A DNA stretch of 64,000 nucleotides from Lepidostoma basale (taxonomy: Eukaryota > Arthropoda > Insecta > Trichoptera > Lepidostomatidae): positions 310,001 to 374,000 of the forward strand of contig JAHDVF020000864.1 in assembly GCA_022606425.2 (NCBI GenBank), read 5' to 3'. Each line of letters begins with the position of its first letter. Within the stretch, counting starts at the first letter, position 1. Shown one piece after another: positions 24,396 through 35,659 of this stretch. The notes beneath the pieces are model-generated. The model had not been told where the DNA came from and searched no databases. It saw nothing but the letters and a program-made list of their open reading frames with translations. A program made the translations under genes and the position numbers.

Positions 24396-24480
24396 AGGTT
24401 TCGCTCCAAGCAGAAGTTTGTTGAACTCACCTCTGTTTGTTGAACTCAACTTGAAGAAAATCCGCTTGGAGCGGTGTTTC
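24396..24480. repeat. foldback with GCTCCAAGC arms and internal direct repeat
   Basis: GCTCCAAGC (24403-24411) and GCTTGGAGC (24464-24472) are inverted. Between them GTTTGTTGAACTCA occurs twice (24416 and 24435). On minus the left arm runs TTGGAGC, GAA, ACCTGT, C, which resembles the GAA-palindrome-C side of the hammerhead-like foldbacks with one substitution from ACCGGT. CCGC and GCGG flank TTGGA on the right arm as a small stem. Confidence 0.5.
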
Positions 24481-24752
24481 TACAAAATATTTTAATATAA
24501 ATATATATTTTTTATAAATAGAAACATTATTTTAATTATTTACTTATTATAAGAAAATGATTCCCTTTTTTTAACCAAAATAAAAGCTACCTTTAATATA
24601 AAACATACATATTAATATGTTTTCATTTAGCTACCGTTAACTTTGTGGTTGCACATACAAGTAAAAAAAACTTTTTTTATGTAGATCGCAGATTGGCGTT
24701 AGTATATAAATAAACCGTTTATTTGTTATGTATTTGTTGTGGTAAATAAAAC
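24481..24752. other. AT-rich DNA, nothing recognised
   Basis: No supported feature. Confidence 0.4.
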
Positions 24753-24754
24753 AA

Positions 24755-24845
24755 AAGGGAATCCACCTCACATGAGGAGCAACCCGCTGGAGAATTTACC
24801 ACATAGGTCTATTGCAAGGAAGAAAATGAAGAATAGGCGTATTTT
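24755..24845 (+). mobile_element. 3' end fragment of the 55.4-kb LINE family
   Basis: The sequence encoding PPHMRSNPLENLPHRS then ARKKMKN matches the 3' end of the LINE at 55.7-55.79 kb (PHRRRNSLENRPHRS, IRKKMKK in the same frame). Only the last 90 or so bases are present. Exact boundaries and a TSD were not found. Confidence 0.6.
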
Positions 24846-25385
24846 AATTTTTCATCATTTTTTCTTCATAGAAATTGGGAATCTTACTTATCTGAATTAT
24901 AAAACTGAACATGTTTTCGACAACGTAACGAAAACCGCAATTTTGATTAGTACTCACTTTGCATGCAAACATTGCAATAACAAGTATTATGACATATGTA
25001 AGGCAGTCGTAAAAAAATGTAATAAAATAACGTGATGTTAGGAATAAAATAAAAGATCTCCCACAAAGTATTCCCAAGTTTTATATGCTCTGCGTGATGA
25101 ATGAATTCACATAATATGTCCGACGTGTCACGCTAACGTCACGATGCCTGTTACTCGAATAAAGGACTTTCGCTTATTATCCACAATTCGCGCATGGCCA
25201 AAATGTATATGCCAACAAATTGTATAACTTATGAACATATCAAATGAAACGGAAACATTTAAAAAATTGCGTTTTCAAATGAATAACTATTTCTATTATA
25301 TATCACGGATATTTTGTGTTTAAATTAACGTTTGATTGATCCCAAACGTTAAAATTTGTCTTAATTTCAAATAATGAATGAAAAA
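24846..25385. other. AT-rich unique DNA, nothing recognised
   Basis: No supported repeat or gene. Confidence 0.4.
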
Positions 25386-25389
25386 GTCT

Positions 25390-25530
25390 TTTTTTCTAGA
25401 AGTTTTATTATAATTTATGGGAATAACATGTTCCGCCTTTCTAAGGCACTATAAAATGACACATTTGATAATGTCTCAGAAAGGCGAAACATGTAAATCC
25501 CCTAAATTATAACAAACGTCATACGAGTAG
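25390..25530. repeat. foldback repeat family B, inverted pair
   Basis: Outer arms TCTAGAAGTTTTATTATAAT (25397 on) and the matching right flank (TAAATTATAACAAACGTCAT) surround inner arms ACATGTTCCGCCTTTCTAAG and CAGAAAGGCGAAACATGT. The right arm (plus) reads TTGATAA, T, a hairpin region, GGC, GAA (25486-25488), ACATGT (25489-25494), A: the hammerhead-like layout with a decayed core. Relatives lie at 28.1, 38.5, 40.9 and 62.0 kb. Confidence 0.65.
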
Positions 25531-27540
25531 TTTGTATTATGAATGAAAGGGAAAAGTAATAAGCCAAGAAACTACAAATAATCATGATAACCATACACAT
25601 TTACAAAACCTCTTTTTTTCGAAGTTTTTGATCGTGATATATTGTGATTGTTATTCACTTATTTCTACTTTTCAAGTGCACAATTTTTTTTAATGAAATT
25701 TCACACTTTGTTGAATTTACTCCAAGCATCGGAGAAAATACATTAAAACGAACTCGATTTCACTTCAAAGAAAGTAATCTCAAAATCGTAATTTAATTTT
25801 TCAAGTGAACGGGTGAACGAAATATCCAGGGCTTGTCTAAATGCGATTGGAGTAATATCAGATCTTCATGCAGTAAGGCGAGCGAGCACATTCCTTCGGA
25901 GACAATCAAATGCCCGGCCACTTGTCCTGTCTCGCTCCTATTGTCTCGTGCCACTGAGCCGTAGTTACCGCCTAATGTCCCCGTCTACTCTGAGCCTTCG
26001 CCTTACTCGAATTGCCACCATTGTTCACTTGGATTTTTTCTTCATATTTTCTTAATTGCCTCCGCTAGCTTTTAAGGACAAGTCCATGACAATTTATTTC
26101 TAAAATACGATAACAGACTTCCATATTCATTATGGACACCGAAATAGGCTCCACTTTACGTCATTTTTAATGAAAGTATTCTACGTATAAACGAAAATCA
26201 CTTTCTTCCTTTAACCTTTAGATCGCTAAGCAAACATTACTCTATCCGTCATCGCTACCCGGCATATTCTTCGTAGAGTACTGAATAAAATAACATTTTT
26301 AAAACGATATTTTCTTACAAACCTAATCATTTTAGCAATAATTGATTATTTCAATATATTCTGCAAATATCAAAGAATCAATAAACACGCCATCAATATC
26401 CTGATACGAACAACTTATTAATCTGACTGAAGTCGATCGTAGCGGGCACAGAGTTAAACTTTTGTACTTGTTTGTGTATAATATTTATTAACCGATATAG
26501 TATTCCTGATATGACAACTCTTTTGTCTATTAATAAGACCTACTTCGTAATCATTTGTTCATGAGACAAACAAAAAAATGCCTACCCTGTGAATATTAGC
26601 GAGGAATTTAGACATTGTAATTTAGGTATGTAATATAAAGGGGAATTACTCGGAATCTCTACAGAGCATAACAATAAAATATCTCGTATTATTACCCTAT
26701 TCCAATATATTTCCTTTGCTTTGTGAAATGTTTCTTATTCCGTCTATTGGACCCCAATTGTTGGATCCGTGTAACGTCAAAGGGAAGGATGTCTAAGCAA
26801 CTGTTTTATTCGACGCAGTTCCCCGACAACGGTTTCGATTGCCAGAAGAAATTGATTTCGTAAACAGAGAACAATAATATCTTCTCCTGTGGCTCAGAGC
26901 CGACTTATAAATAATGGGAAATGGTCGATTCATACATCCCCAAGTAATGAAAATGTTTTGCGAGCTTCGCCGATGGAGCAATCAAAAGTGTTCTTTAATA
27001 TTAAGCGTTCATTAGTCAATGGTTTTACTCAAAACTTCGAGAATTAACTATAATCAACCAAAAGTAGTATAAAAAATTTATATAAACTTTTACAGTGAGT
27101 AAAAGAACAACAAAAAACGAGAACGGTCTTAGCATTGATAAAAAAAATCATAATCATGAAATACCCCAAAGCCAAGCTTATCCAATATCAAACGATGTTG
27201 TATGTTATAACAATAATTAACTCTGTCACATATAATTTCAGTACACCTTTTTGTTTTTTTTTTCTTAACGCAAAATTTATATACAGGTTTATATTTGTAT
27301 TAGTAAAAATACTACAAATCAAAATAAATTCATTTTCAATTAGTAAAAGACGTCAGAAATCGTGTAATTAATGTATGATATACAACTAATAAAGGGGTGA
27401 ACCTTAGACGTAGAAAACACTTTTTTCTTTTATATTTATTATAGTAATTTTAATTATATCATATTGCGATTACCAATGTAAGCATAAGATTACCAACAAC
27501 CGTCATTTTACTAACAAACCGCCATTTTACTAACATCCTA
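25531..27540. other. AT-rich unique DNA, nothing recognised
   Basis: GC-richer stretches at about 25850-26000 and 26800-26970 carry only short featureless ORFs. Confidence 0.4.
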
Positions 27541-27546
27541 TTTTAT

Positions 27547-27598
27547 GTAGTTGCCACGATACAGGCCATGCCTAGTGTGACAACTACAGTCCATAAAC
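27547..27598 (-). repeat. small palindromic repeat, copy 2
   Basis: GTAGTTGCCAC (27547-27557) and GTGACAACTAC (27577-27587) are near-perfect inverted repeats around an AGGCCATGCCT core. The sequence, plus the following CAGTCCATAAA, is the reverse complement of the copy at 14.7 kb. Confidence 0.65.
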
Positions 27599-27627
27599 TT
27601 TTTATTTTGGCAAATTATTGTTATAAC

Positions 27628-28008
27628 TTCGATATATATTCGAAATGTGGATACACAGAAGAATGCTTCGTATACCTTGGACCGAAAAGGTCAGTAACGT
27701 CGAAGTACTTAGGAGAGCCGGAGCCAAGAGAGAGCTGTTGTCGAATGTCAAAGTGAAAAAGGTCTCATATTTGGGTCACGTGCTGCGTGGAGAGAAGTAC
27801 CGCCTCCTCCGACTTATATTGGAGGGCAAGATAGAGGGAAGACGGGGAGTTGGCAGAAAGCAGATGTCCTGGCTGCGCAACATTAGAGAGTGGACCGGAA
27901 TGAGGACGGTGGATGACCTGTTTCGGGCAGCGCGGGACAGGGAGGTTTTCGCCGGAGTGATCGCCAACGTCGGGGGGACCTGACACGGCACAGGAAGAAG
28001 AGAAGAAG
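27628..28008 (+). mobile_element. 5'-truncated LINE 3' end with 11-bp TSD
   Basis: The TSD ATTGTTATAAC is exact at 27617-27627 and 28009-28019. The insert encodes, with no frameshift, 112 codons of a LINE C-terminal domain: RRMLRIPWTEKVSNVEVLRR, AKRELL, SYLGHVLRGEKYRLL, EGKIEGRRGVGRKQMSWL and RAARDREVFAGVIAN, followed by a GAAGAAGAGAAGAAG tail. I recognise this as the post-RT region of a very common arthropod LINE group (probably RTE-like, clade unsure). The readable frame and exact TSD suggest recent insertion. Confidence 0.85.
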
Positions 28009-28084
28009 ATTGTTATAACATGTAAAATAAATAAATAAATAAAATAAATAAACTCCATATTAAATAATTAATACGAATGTAAAC

Positions 28085-28245
28085 GTCTGTTTTCTATAAG
28101 TTTTATTACGATTTATGCGAATTACATGTTTTTTATTTCTAAGACATTATCAAATGTTTTTAATATTTACATTTGACAATGCCTTAGAAAGGAGAAACGT
28201 GTAACTCCCATAAATTGTAATAAAACTTCTAGAAATGTAACGTTA
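28085..28245. repeat. foldback repeat family B, inverted pair
   Basis: The left arm TCTATAAGTTTTATTACGAT and the right arm TGTAATAAAACTTCTAGAAA are inverted, with inner TTTCTAAGACATTATC and ACAATGCCTTAGAAAGG. The right arm reads TTGACAA, T, GCCTT, AGA, AAGG, A, GAA (28194-28196), ACGTGT (28197-28202). The stem II pairing GCCTT/AAGG(C) is kept although the core is decayed. Confidence 0.6.
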
Positions 28246-28364
28246 TAAATCGTATCAATTGTGATATTAATGATCCACTGAAAAAATAATTTCTTTGCTT
28301 TTGTTCACATTTGTCTTACAAATTAATAGTTTGCAATATTTGCTGTATTGCACGTTTGCTCTTA

Positions 28365-29032
28365 CGTAAACCATTATAACGTGTTTAGTTTCCTTGTTAG
28401 TTCGCTACTATTCGTAAGAGCTGTTCAGTATTTCACAGTACGTGTTATACATTGGTATCCGGAAGCGGCATACAAACTCACGAGTTAAAAGTTACCACAA
28501 TAGATCGTAAATGATACAAAGTAGAAGAGGAAAGTGATTAAGTACAGTAAATATTTCCGATCCGGCTTTTATCATAATACCGCCAGTAATTACTAGGGTT
28601 GCCTCAAACGGGGGAGGGGTGCTCGATAAATCATCATTTAACACCAGTGGCCTCTACTTTATTTGTAAGGATATCCTCCGTTGAATTAAATTCCTCGCCG
28701 TACGCAACCCCCGGGAAAATATATAAATATGTATTTATTTTCGGTCTCTTACGCGCTCTAGAATTATATATCGAATACACACTTGTTCGCGCATAAAAGA
28801 TGTTCATTTAAGATACGGGTTATGTAATTAAATAAAACAATGGGTTTACCTTTGTGAAATGAAATTAATTCGCGTGGATACTGTTCTTAAAAGTTTTAAT
28901 TTAAAATGTACAAATTTACTAAATTTTTTCTATATTCGCCATACATGGGTTAAAAATTATTTTTATTTAAATCTTTATTTATTTATTATTATTTAACTAA
29001 CAAGGAAACTCGACACGTTATAAAGGTTTACG
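28365..29032. repeat. long inverted repeat, 38-bp arms about 0.6 kb apart
   Basis: CGTAAACCATTATAACGTGT at 28365 continues to TTTCCTTGTTAGTT at 28402. Its near-perfect reverse complement runs from 28995 to 29032 (AACTAACAAGGAAACT to GTTTACG), with three or so mismatches. The interior has no recognised gene and a GC-richer patch at about 28600-28710. It may be a non-autonomous DNA transposon or a chance inversion of one repeat. No clear target duplication was seen. Confidence 0.5.
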
Positions 29033-29153
29033 ATCACACCGCGTCTCCCGCGGGGCGAAAAGAGAAGGATTGTGTGCCGCATCGGTTAAAGTGTGGCAGT
29101 CCATTCTTTCTGCCTACCCCTTCGGAAGACGGCGTGATGGTTAGTTAATTAGT
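29033..29153 (+). mobile_element. SINE-1, 5'-truncated copy
   Basis: Starts abruptly at ATCACACCGCGTCTCCCGCG within the SINE-1 body and runs through CAGTCCATTCTTTCTGCCTA to GGCGTGATGG and a TTAGTTAATTAG tail. It abuts the right arm of the 28.4-29.0 kb inverted repeat exactly. Confidence 0.75.
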
Positions 29154-29230
29154 TCGTTTTTTATTTTATTTCTTTAAATACACAAATATATATATTATAT
29201 TTTTAAAAAAATTGTCGTTTTCTTAATTTA

Positions 29231-29480
29231 ATATCCATTCGTTCCATATGTCCAAACCATCACAGGGATCCTTTTTTAATTTTACTTATGATGCAATCTC
29301 CTTACTTTTTTTCCTTATTTCGGCGTTCGGTATTCTATCATATATCGTTTTCCCGAATATTCTTCTCAGTGATCTCATTTCTACGGCATTTATCCTACTT
29401 TCATCCATTTTTCGCCAGCTCCAAGCTTCACTTCCATATATCAGGGTTGGCACTAGAACTCCATTACTTACTGCCATATT
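29231..29480 (-). mobile_element. LINE-A-related fragment, subfamily of the 29.84-kb copy
   Basis: Minus translation of 29477-29286 gives VLVPTLIYGSEAWSW, then ESRINAVEMRSLRRIFGKT and YDRIPNAEIRKK, in the same order and nearly the same sequence as the neighbouring 1.6-kb copy. Sequence down to about 29231 (HMERMD-like) follows with frame loss. The 3' end is missing. Confidence 0.75.
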
Positions 29481-29589
29481 TGCCTTTGTTGAAATAATTT
29501 AAAGATAATCTTAAAAAATTTACTGAAATCTTCTGATGGAATTCAAATAATAATTTAATAAAACGTTGTTTTTTTTAATAACCACTTCC

Positions 29590-29680
29590 ACTTTTTTTCT
29601 TTATTTCGCCAGCGACCGGTTTCGCCATGCTAACTGGGATCGACAGACCAGTCAACACAATATTGTTTTTTTTTAATGTT
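29590..29680 (-). repeat. hammerhead-like repeat family E
   Basis: On minus the motif GGC, GAA, ACCGGT, C (complement at 29614-29626) has the GAA plus palindrome plus C arrangement of the stem III side. The expected CTGANGA core is changed to CTGTCGA (complement at about 29640-29646). No inverted partner arm was seen. Confidence 0.45.
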
Positions 29681-29860
29681 GTTCCGTTAGTTTGAAATAT
29701 AGTGATATTGATTAATAACTGTATATCTGTATATCTTATATCGTATAACTGTATATCTTGATATGATTTCATTTCAATATATACAATATAAACATTCATA
29801 TCCTCAGAGTTATACTTTAATTTTGTATAAAATTATATAAACTAACTAACTAACTAACCA

Positions 29861-30355
29861 TCACGCCATTTCCCCGGAGGGGTAGGCAGAGAGGATGGAT
29901 CGCCACACTGGCCTGTCCTGGCACACCTCTCGGGATTCCTCCACATTCATACATCGCACCATGCACGCACGTCGATTATTCCGACTTCGAATTTGGCCGC
30001 CTTTTAGTAATTGGTTAATTTGGTCATGCCATGTTTTCCTCGGTCGTCCTCGGCTTCTTTTCCCACTCACACTGCTTGTGTACAACTTTTTAACCATTCT
30101 ACTCTCATCCATTCGTTCCATATGTCCGAACCATCTCAGGGATCCTTTCTTAATTTTATTCATGATGCAGTCATCTGTCTTACATTTCTTTCTTATTTCA
30201 TCGTTCGGTATTCTATCATACAACGTTTTCCCGCACATTCTTCTTAGTGATCTCATTTCTACGGCGTTTATCCTGCTTTCATCCTTCTTTTGCCAGCTCC
30301 AAGCTTCACTTCCATACATGAGGGTTGGCACTAGAACTCCATTGTGTACTGCCAT
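29861..30355 (-). pseudogene. LINE-A C-terminal region (post-RT)
   Basis: This frame continues the reverse transcriptase after the frameshift. Its 164 codons read VLVPTLMYGSEAWSW (about 7-21), [76 protein letters not shown] and end in SILSAYPSGEMA. The basic, Cys/His-poor region with GRPRKTW and NRRACM is conserved in all the fragments in this window and is likely the nucleic-acid-binding tail of the polymerase (inferred from position and charge). The last 18 or so codons lie in the 3' segment shared with SINE-1. The long plus-strand ORFs over it are shadows. Confidence 0.85.
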
Positions 30356-31416
30356 CTTTGCTTCTGTGGTCTATTTCTATTTGCAGTAATGACTTTGAGT
30401 GGGTCATTTATTTTATTCCCAGCACCAACCCTCCTTTCGATGTCTTTCTCCATTTTTCCGTCTCTTGTAAACATGCTTCCCAGATACGTAAATTCAGTAA
30501 CTTGCTCCAATTTCTCGCCCATCGCACTTATATCACAAATCGTCATACATTCTTCTTTCTCGAAAACCATCACTTTAGATTTAGACACATTCATCACCAA
30601 GTCACTCTTTTTGCATGCCTCATACATCCTTGCCACTAAGACTTGCAAATTGTCTTTACTGTCAGCGATTAACACAGCATCGTCTGCATATAACAAACAG
30701 CTGACTGACAAACAATTCATCTTAGCACCAGCGTCTATGCCTTCAAGTTCTTTCATACACTTGTCCAAGTATAGATTGAACAACCACGGGGACATCACAC
30801 AACCCTGTTTGACACCTTTGGTGATGTCAAACCAAGATGTGACAGCCCCATTAACCCTGACACAAGCGGTGCTTCCCTCATAGAGGGATGCGACCGCGCG
30901 TATCAGTTTTGTGCCCACTCCATACTCGGCCAAGACCTTCCAAAGTTTTTTCCTATCAACTCGGTCATACGCTTTCTGCAGATCCACAAACGCACAGAAA
31001 AGTTTTCGGTCCTTGGCCAATACCTTCTCTGTTAGACTGCGGAGTGCGAAAATCTGGTCCATGCATCCACGTCCACTCATAAAGGCTCCTTGTACATCCC
31101 AAATCTTTCCAGATGTCACCTTCCTCACTCTTTCTATCAGTATCCTGCCGTATAGTTTACCAACGGAGCTCAGCAGACTGACGGCCCTGTGGCTCCCACA
31201 GTCTACACGGGCTCCCTTACCCTTGTAAAGAGGCATGATAACTGCTCTTCTCCAGTCCAGCGGAGTATACCCCTCCTCCAAACATTGGTTAAGGAGTCCG
31301 CAAAGCCATGCAAGAACCACCTGGCCACCACTCTTGACAAACTCTATTGCAACGCAATCATATCCAACTGCTTTTCCACCTTTCATCATTTTCAATGCAT
31401 TCTTCATCTCATTCAT
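30331..31416 (-). pseudogene. LINE-A reverse transcriptase, partial and frameshifted
   Basis: The product is the RNA-dependent DNA polymerase that copies the element RNA at the nicked target. The 361-codon frame starts inside the RT domain (KGGKAVGYD near residue 12-20; an open frame without a start continues a few codons upstream to the truncation point). Motifs in order: SHRAVSLLSSVGKLYGRIL (about 75-93), QGAFMSGRGCMDQIF (109-123), motif A FVDLQKAYD with Asp145, motif B KQGCVMSP (203-210), catalytic motif C YADD (243-246), and FTYLGSMF in the thumb side. A single frameshift near 30370 separates it from the C-terminal frame: residues after about 340 (PQKQRWQYTMEF) are off-frame, and the adjacent frame continues TTEAKMAVHNG. 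The catalytic residues are intact, but the endonuclease is missing and the frame is broken, so it is inactive alone. Confidence 0.88.
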
Positions 31417-31451
31417 GCTTATCTCTTCTGTACTACTATTAAAATTATATA

Positions 31452-32360
31452 TACGTTTAAAAAAAGGGTTTTTCTTAATTTGAAATATCTTGAAATTATT
31501 TCATTTAAAAACATACAATATTAATATTCATCTCCGTCAAGTTTTTTTTTAATTTTCAGTTAAATTATGTAAATTATGTACTTGTTCTACTAACATATGG
31601 GCTGATTATAATTTCTTAAAGTTTCGGTATTATTCTATCAAAAACCTATTTCAACTACCTCTGTACTCACCATAACTTATTTTAAGTATACACCACCCTC
31701 CGCGAATTCAATAGCTTCGATGCATTCCGCTCGTTGCTGAAGGCCATAATTTATATGCACTTCTATAGTATTGCTTTTAACCAGCATACTAAAAAAATTG
31801 ATTGCTATGTCCAATGTTTTGCCATGCACTACGATAATTGATATTTGGTTTATATTAATGTGTTTGGGTTTGCCCACTGAAACGGAATACGTATTAATTA
31901 TGAAATGTTGTGTCATTTGTAATTGCCAATTGATATTAAATTTATTTGCAATACCGAAATGGGTTCCAATTTGCTGATTTCCATTTTTTTAGTTTTTACA
32001 GAAAAAAATCGCAACTACGTCACTGTTAAAAATTATTATTATATTAAAAATATTTTTTATTAGAATACTTTTTATTTCAATATTATCTTTGATATTATTT
32101 TAAGTTATTTTAACCACGACATGCATCCATAAAATTTTATTTCAACTTTTCAAAGCATTTTCTATTTACTTTTCATAAAATTAGAATAATTAAATGAAGA
32201 ATTATTCAACTATAATAAATTCTCAATAATTAATCTGGTTTAGTATTTCCATATTTTTATGCATTTAACACAAGTTTTTTTGGTCGAAATAATTTTATTC
32301 CAATTTTATGTATCAATTATAAAAAATAAACACAAATAATACAAATAATAAAAATAATAA
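31452..32360. other. AT-rich unique DNA, nothing recognised
   Basis: No supported gene or repeat. Overlapping ORFs at 31.7-31.98 kb on both strands are featureless. Confidence 0.4.
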
Positions 32361-32515
32361 AATCAGGTGGTGGTCTAGGGGAAAAAAGGCTTGGCTTCTG
32401 ATCCAGGGGACTTGGGTTCGAGCCTGGACACGACCAGATTCCTTCTTCATAATAATGAGCTATTTTCTGCTCACATTGAAGATTGTAAAATAAATTCTAA
32501 TATCATTGATTTAAA
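32361..32515 (+). mobile_element. SINE-2, tRNA-headed SINE, copy 1
   Basis: The 5' part looks like a tRNA gene: A box TGGTCTAGGGG (32371-32381) and a perfect B box GGTTCGAGCC (32415-32424), 34 bp apart as in tRNAs. An unrelated body follows (CTTCATAATAATGAGC, then ACATTGAAGATTGTAAAATA), ending near TCATTGATTTAAA. The same layout recurs at 51561-51720 (plus) and 38210-38352 (minus). It is not a functional tRNA gene, because the acceptor stem does not close and the body continues without a terminator. Confidence 0.8.
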
Positions 32516-35300
32516 TCTTTGGTGTTGGTCTTTTTTTTTTAAGTGAAAGTGTAGGCATTGTATTAGTAGGTAACCCTGAAAATAAATATTTTAAAATTGA
32601 GGCAAACATTTCATTTAATAATAATGTGATTTTAAAAGCCTTAAAATTACGGAATTCCTTGGTATTCATTAAAACTTGTTTTTCAATATAAGATATATTT
32701 TTTCGGTATTCCTCAATATAAGAATCTTTTAATCTTAGTTCAGCATTAAACATTGTCTTATAGCAACCAAATCCCTTATAATATAATATTAAAACACATT
32801 TACGGTTTTTAACGAAATTTTTACTGCCGCTAGGGTATAGTCTCGGATGTTGCTACTTCAAAATGCTTGCAATAAAACTTGAATTACTATGCCCTTTATA
32901 TTGCCAAAAAGATTTATTCGTGTAGTTTTAATTATCCGAAAGTAGTTCTAGATAATATATACGCGTTCTTCCCTCTTTTAAGATAGATAAAAATATTTTA
33001 TTACGACTTATCAGGCGATAAATAAAAAAGGCTCTCTTCTCCTTCTTTATATGATTTTTTTTATTTAAGTTGTTATTTTATTCCCATTTTTCGTAAAATA
33101 GAAATGAAAATTTCAAGTATGCTCTGTATGACAATATTTTACGTAAAAATTTTGACACGTAGAGATATTATATTTGCTTATATTATAATATGCATATAAC
33201 TCATATCTAAGAATTGTTAAGATGATATCTAGAGTTTTGAATCAAGTTATATTTCTGTGATTTGCTTCTTAGAACTGCACAATACAAAAAGTATATAAAA
33301 AAATCATATATTAAGAACCTTTGATTATCATGAGTTAAGGACTACGGACTTGTAATATGTAGTGGGGTACTCACCCATCTAGAGCTCTGCAAACGATTAT
33401 ACAACCTTGATTTTATTGTAAATAATGGCTTCAAATTCGTTTACGATTGTTATTTTATAATATTTAAAATTAAGAATATTTACTAAATAGTTATAAAAGC
33501 TAAAATATAAAACTTCGAATAAGTGTATTTAAGCTCAAACATACTACTTAACTTAAAAATCAATTTTTTTTTCATTCTTATTTAAGTAATGACAAAGTAT
33601 GACCTTTTAAAAAGATTAGCACATATTAAAAGTATTTAAACGTTTATATCATATAAGTTGTCCGTTTGAAAAATATGTATTTCATTGGTAAAACTGGTAT
33701 ATTCATCATCTACCGAAAAAAAGCGCCTCCCAATAAACTTAAACCTCCATAAATATTTTTTTCATGCAATCCGTATTTGTATGATACGAAGAGTATAGCA
33801 CGTCTAAGCCTGAACATATAGTGAATCTATCCTCAGCTAAGTGCAGGAATGATTCAATTCCTATTCTCCCTCTTTCTCGAGACTCCAAATGGAAGAAGTT
33901 CGTCTCTCACGGCTGAAAGGTTTCACTGCATCGTGTGCATTTTTATGTGATAATAAAAACTTTATCTCTATCTTTCTTCATACTAAACTTCTCAAGTGAC
34001 AAGGCTACCACAGCCTGGGGTATTTTATAATGTAGAATGTCAGCAAATTTCGAAATTGATGTTAAATTGTTTCATTTTTTTAATTTTTCATTTGAACTAT
34101 AATAACTTTATTGGTTTTTAATACCTCTGTACCTTCATTAAAGTTATATCAAATAGAGAAAATGAATGATTAAACAAAGGGTTATAAATTTTAGTGATTT
34201 TTTGCTTGCTTATTATAATATGTTTTTTTTAATCGTGAATTTACTTTGTTTTTACTACAAAGCTCATGTTTATAATTTGCACACCACATTAAGCTACAAA
34301 AATCATAAATGATAATAAATAAGTATCGCAATGCAGGCTTTTTGATGGATACACTTATGAACTATGGAGGAACTGTTTTGCACAAATCAAGATGAAGCGT
34401 TATTTTCCTAAACCATAGATACAATTAGGGGGCTTGATAAATATAGATAGAATATAAAAAAATGTGTATGTGATGAATCTAGATAAAATATAAAGAAACT
34501 ATTTTATTGGTATTAATTATTTTGATTATTTAAAAAAAAATGTTTTAAATCATTGTTCAAGGAAAATTAAATGAGTAAACTATGTTATTACCATTAGAAA
34601 ATACTTTAGTAAGTGCTTTTAGTTATTTGTTTCATTGTATAGTTTACAATTGTTTAATTGAAGCCAGCGAGCAAAATTAAAATAAAATATATTACAAAAA
34701 CATATAAGTCAATTTTCGACTATATCAAACCGTGATATGGAATGTAACTCTTTGGAAATAGGTTTTCATAATTATAATGGAATATAAAGTTCAACCCAAT
34801 AACTCAGACAGCAAAGAAAAAGGAAATGATATACAAAATCAAATTGAACAAATAATAAAAAAGAAATGTTACAGTTTTATATTGCCAAAAACTTATTTCG
34901 TTTCATAACGTATAGAATTGTTTTTTATTCAAATCATTTGGCTTTACTAAAGTTTTTTGTTTAAACGGAAAAATTCTTAGTGGCCCTAGAATGCGCAATA
35001 TTTGTGTCACGTCCCCGTTTCTGTGGATTTCATACATTGCCCAGAAAGTTTCAGTCCGCTCGGTGTTTCCGCCGCCAGCGCTCGACCCGTGTTCAGAATG
35101 TACTGCTACATATGAAATTCAGACTAGAAAATTCAAACCACCCAAGACTCACCCCCTCGGAGAGAAGGAATGAGAAGTTATCCCCTGCACCGAGAAAAGA
35201 ATGAAATGCATTTTTTTTTACAAAATGCCTTGTTGCTAGAACTATTTCTAACGTGCCTTTTTATTGGTCATATATACATTATTTCACATAGAAAGAAATT
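32516..35300. other. AT-rich unique DNA, nothing firmly recognised
   Basis: GC-richer patches occur at about 33800-33920 and 35000-35110. CATTGTTCAAGGAA at about 34552 recurs near 38727 and (as CATTGTTCAAGAAA) 48663, next to family B-like flanks. Confidence 0.4.
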
Positions 35301-35302
35301 AT

Positions 35303-35553
35303 TAAAGGAGAATGGCAAAGAAAGTATGCGCAGACGACGTAAATGGAACTGGAAACATTGGAATCCCGAGGAAACCGTGACATTATCAAATCCATCAAAT
35401 ATTAAATGTCGGCCACGTGATGAGTCGGAGAAATCGACACGCGTGCATGACACGTGGAAATGTTGAAGAATCGAGAAAAGTATGTCAGAATAGAACAATG
35501 TGGCCATCCATTATTTCTGCCTACCCATTCTGGAAGACGGCTTGATGGTTAAT
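35303..35553 (+). mobile_element. LINE-A 3' fragment
   Basis: Plus-strand sequence retains landmarks of the LINE-A end in broken frames: a GMAKKVCADDVNGT-like segment (about 35310-35350), NVGHVMSRRNRHACMT-like sequence (about 35405-35450), EESRKVCQNRTMWPSI and the terminal TTTCTGCCTACCCATTCTGG, GGCTTGATGGTTAATTAG. A deletion removes part of the RPRKTWHDQ region. Confidence 0.75.
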
Positions 35554-35659
35554 TAGTATTTTTATACTTCTTTTTTTATATTTGTTTGCTAGTGACTTTT
35601 GAGTTGTATAAAAAACATGTTTTATTTTTTTTGTAAAATAAATGTTTACAACACATTTA

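Larger units (their letters stand above)
29840..31439 (-). mobile_element. LINE-A, 1.6-kb 5'-truncated copy with reverse transcriptase
   Basis: An exact 12-bp TSD TAAAATTATATA lies at 29828-29839 and 31440-31451. Inside, on minus, come the reverse transcriptase frame (31416-30331), the C-terminal frame (30355-29861), the GGGGAAATGGCGTGATGG end and a (TTAG)n tail (29841-29858). A full LINE would also have an endonuclease upstream of the RT. It is absent because the copy is 5'-truncated. It defines the structure of LINE-A, to which at least a dozen shorter copies here belong. Clade assignment (RTE-like versus another) needs a tree. Confidence 0.92.

Noticed and set aside
29895..30883. Long plus-strand ORFs over the 1.6-kb LINE copy
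   Set aside because: They are antisense shadows of the reverse transcriptase and its C-terminal tail, which has the real motifs on minus.
32361..32440. Possible functional tRNA gene (good A and B boxes)
   Set aside because: The acceptor stem does not close and the unit is followed by a SINE body shared with two other copies.
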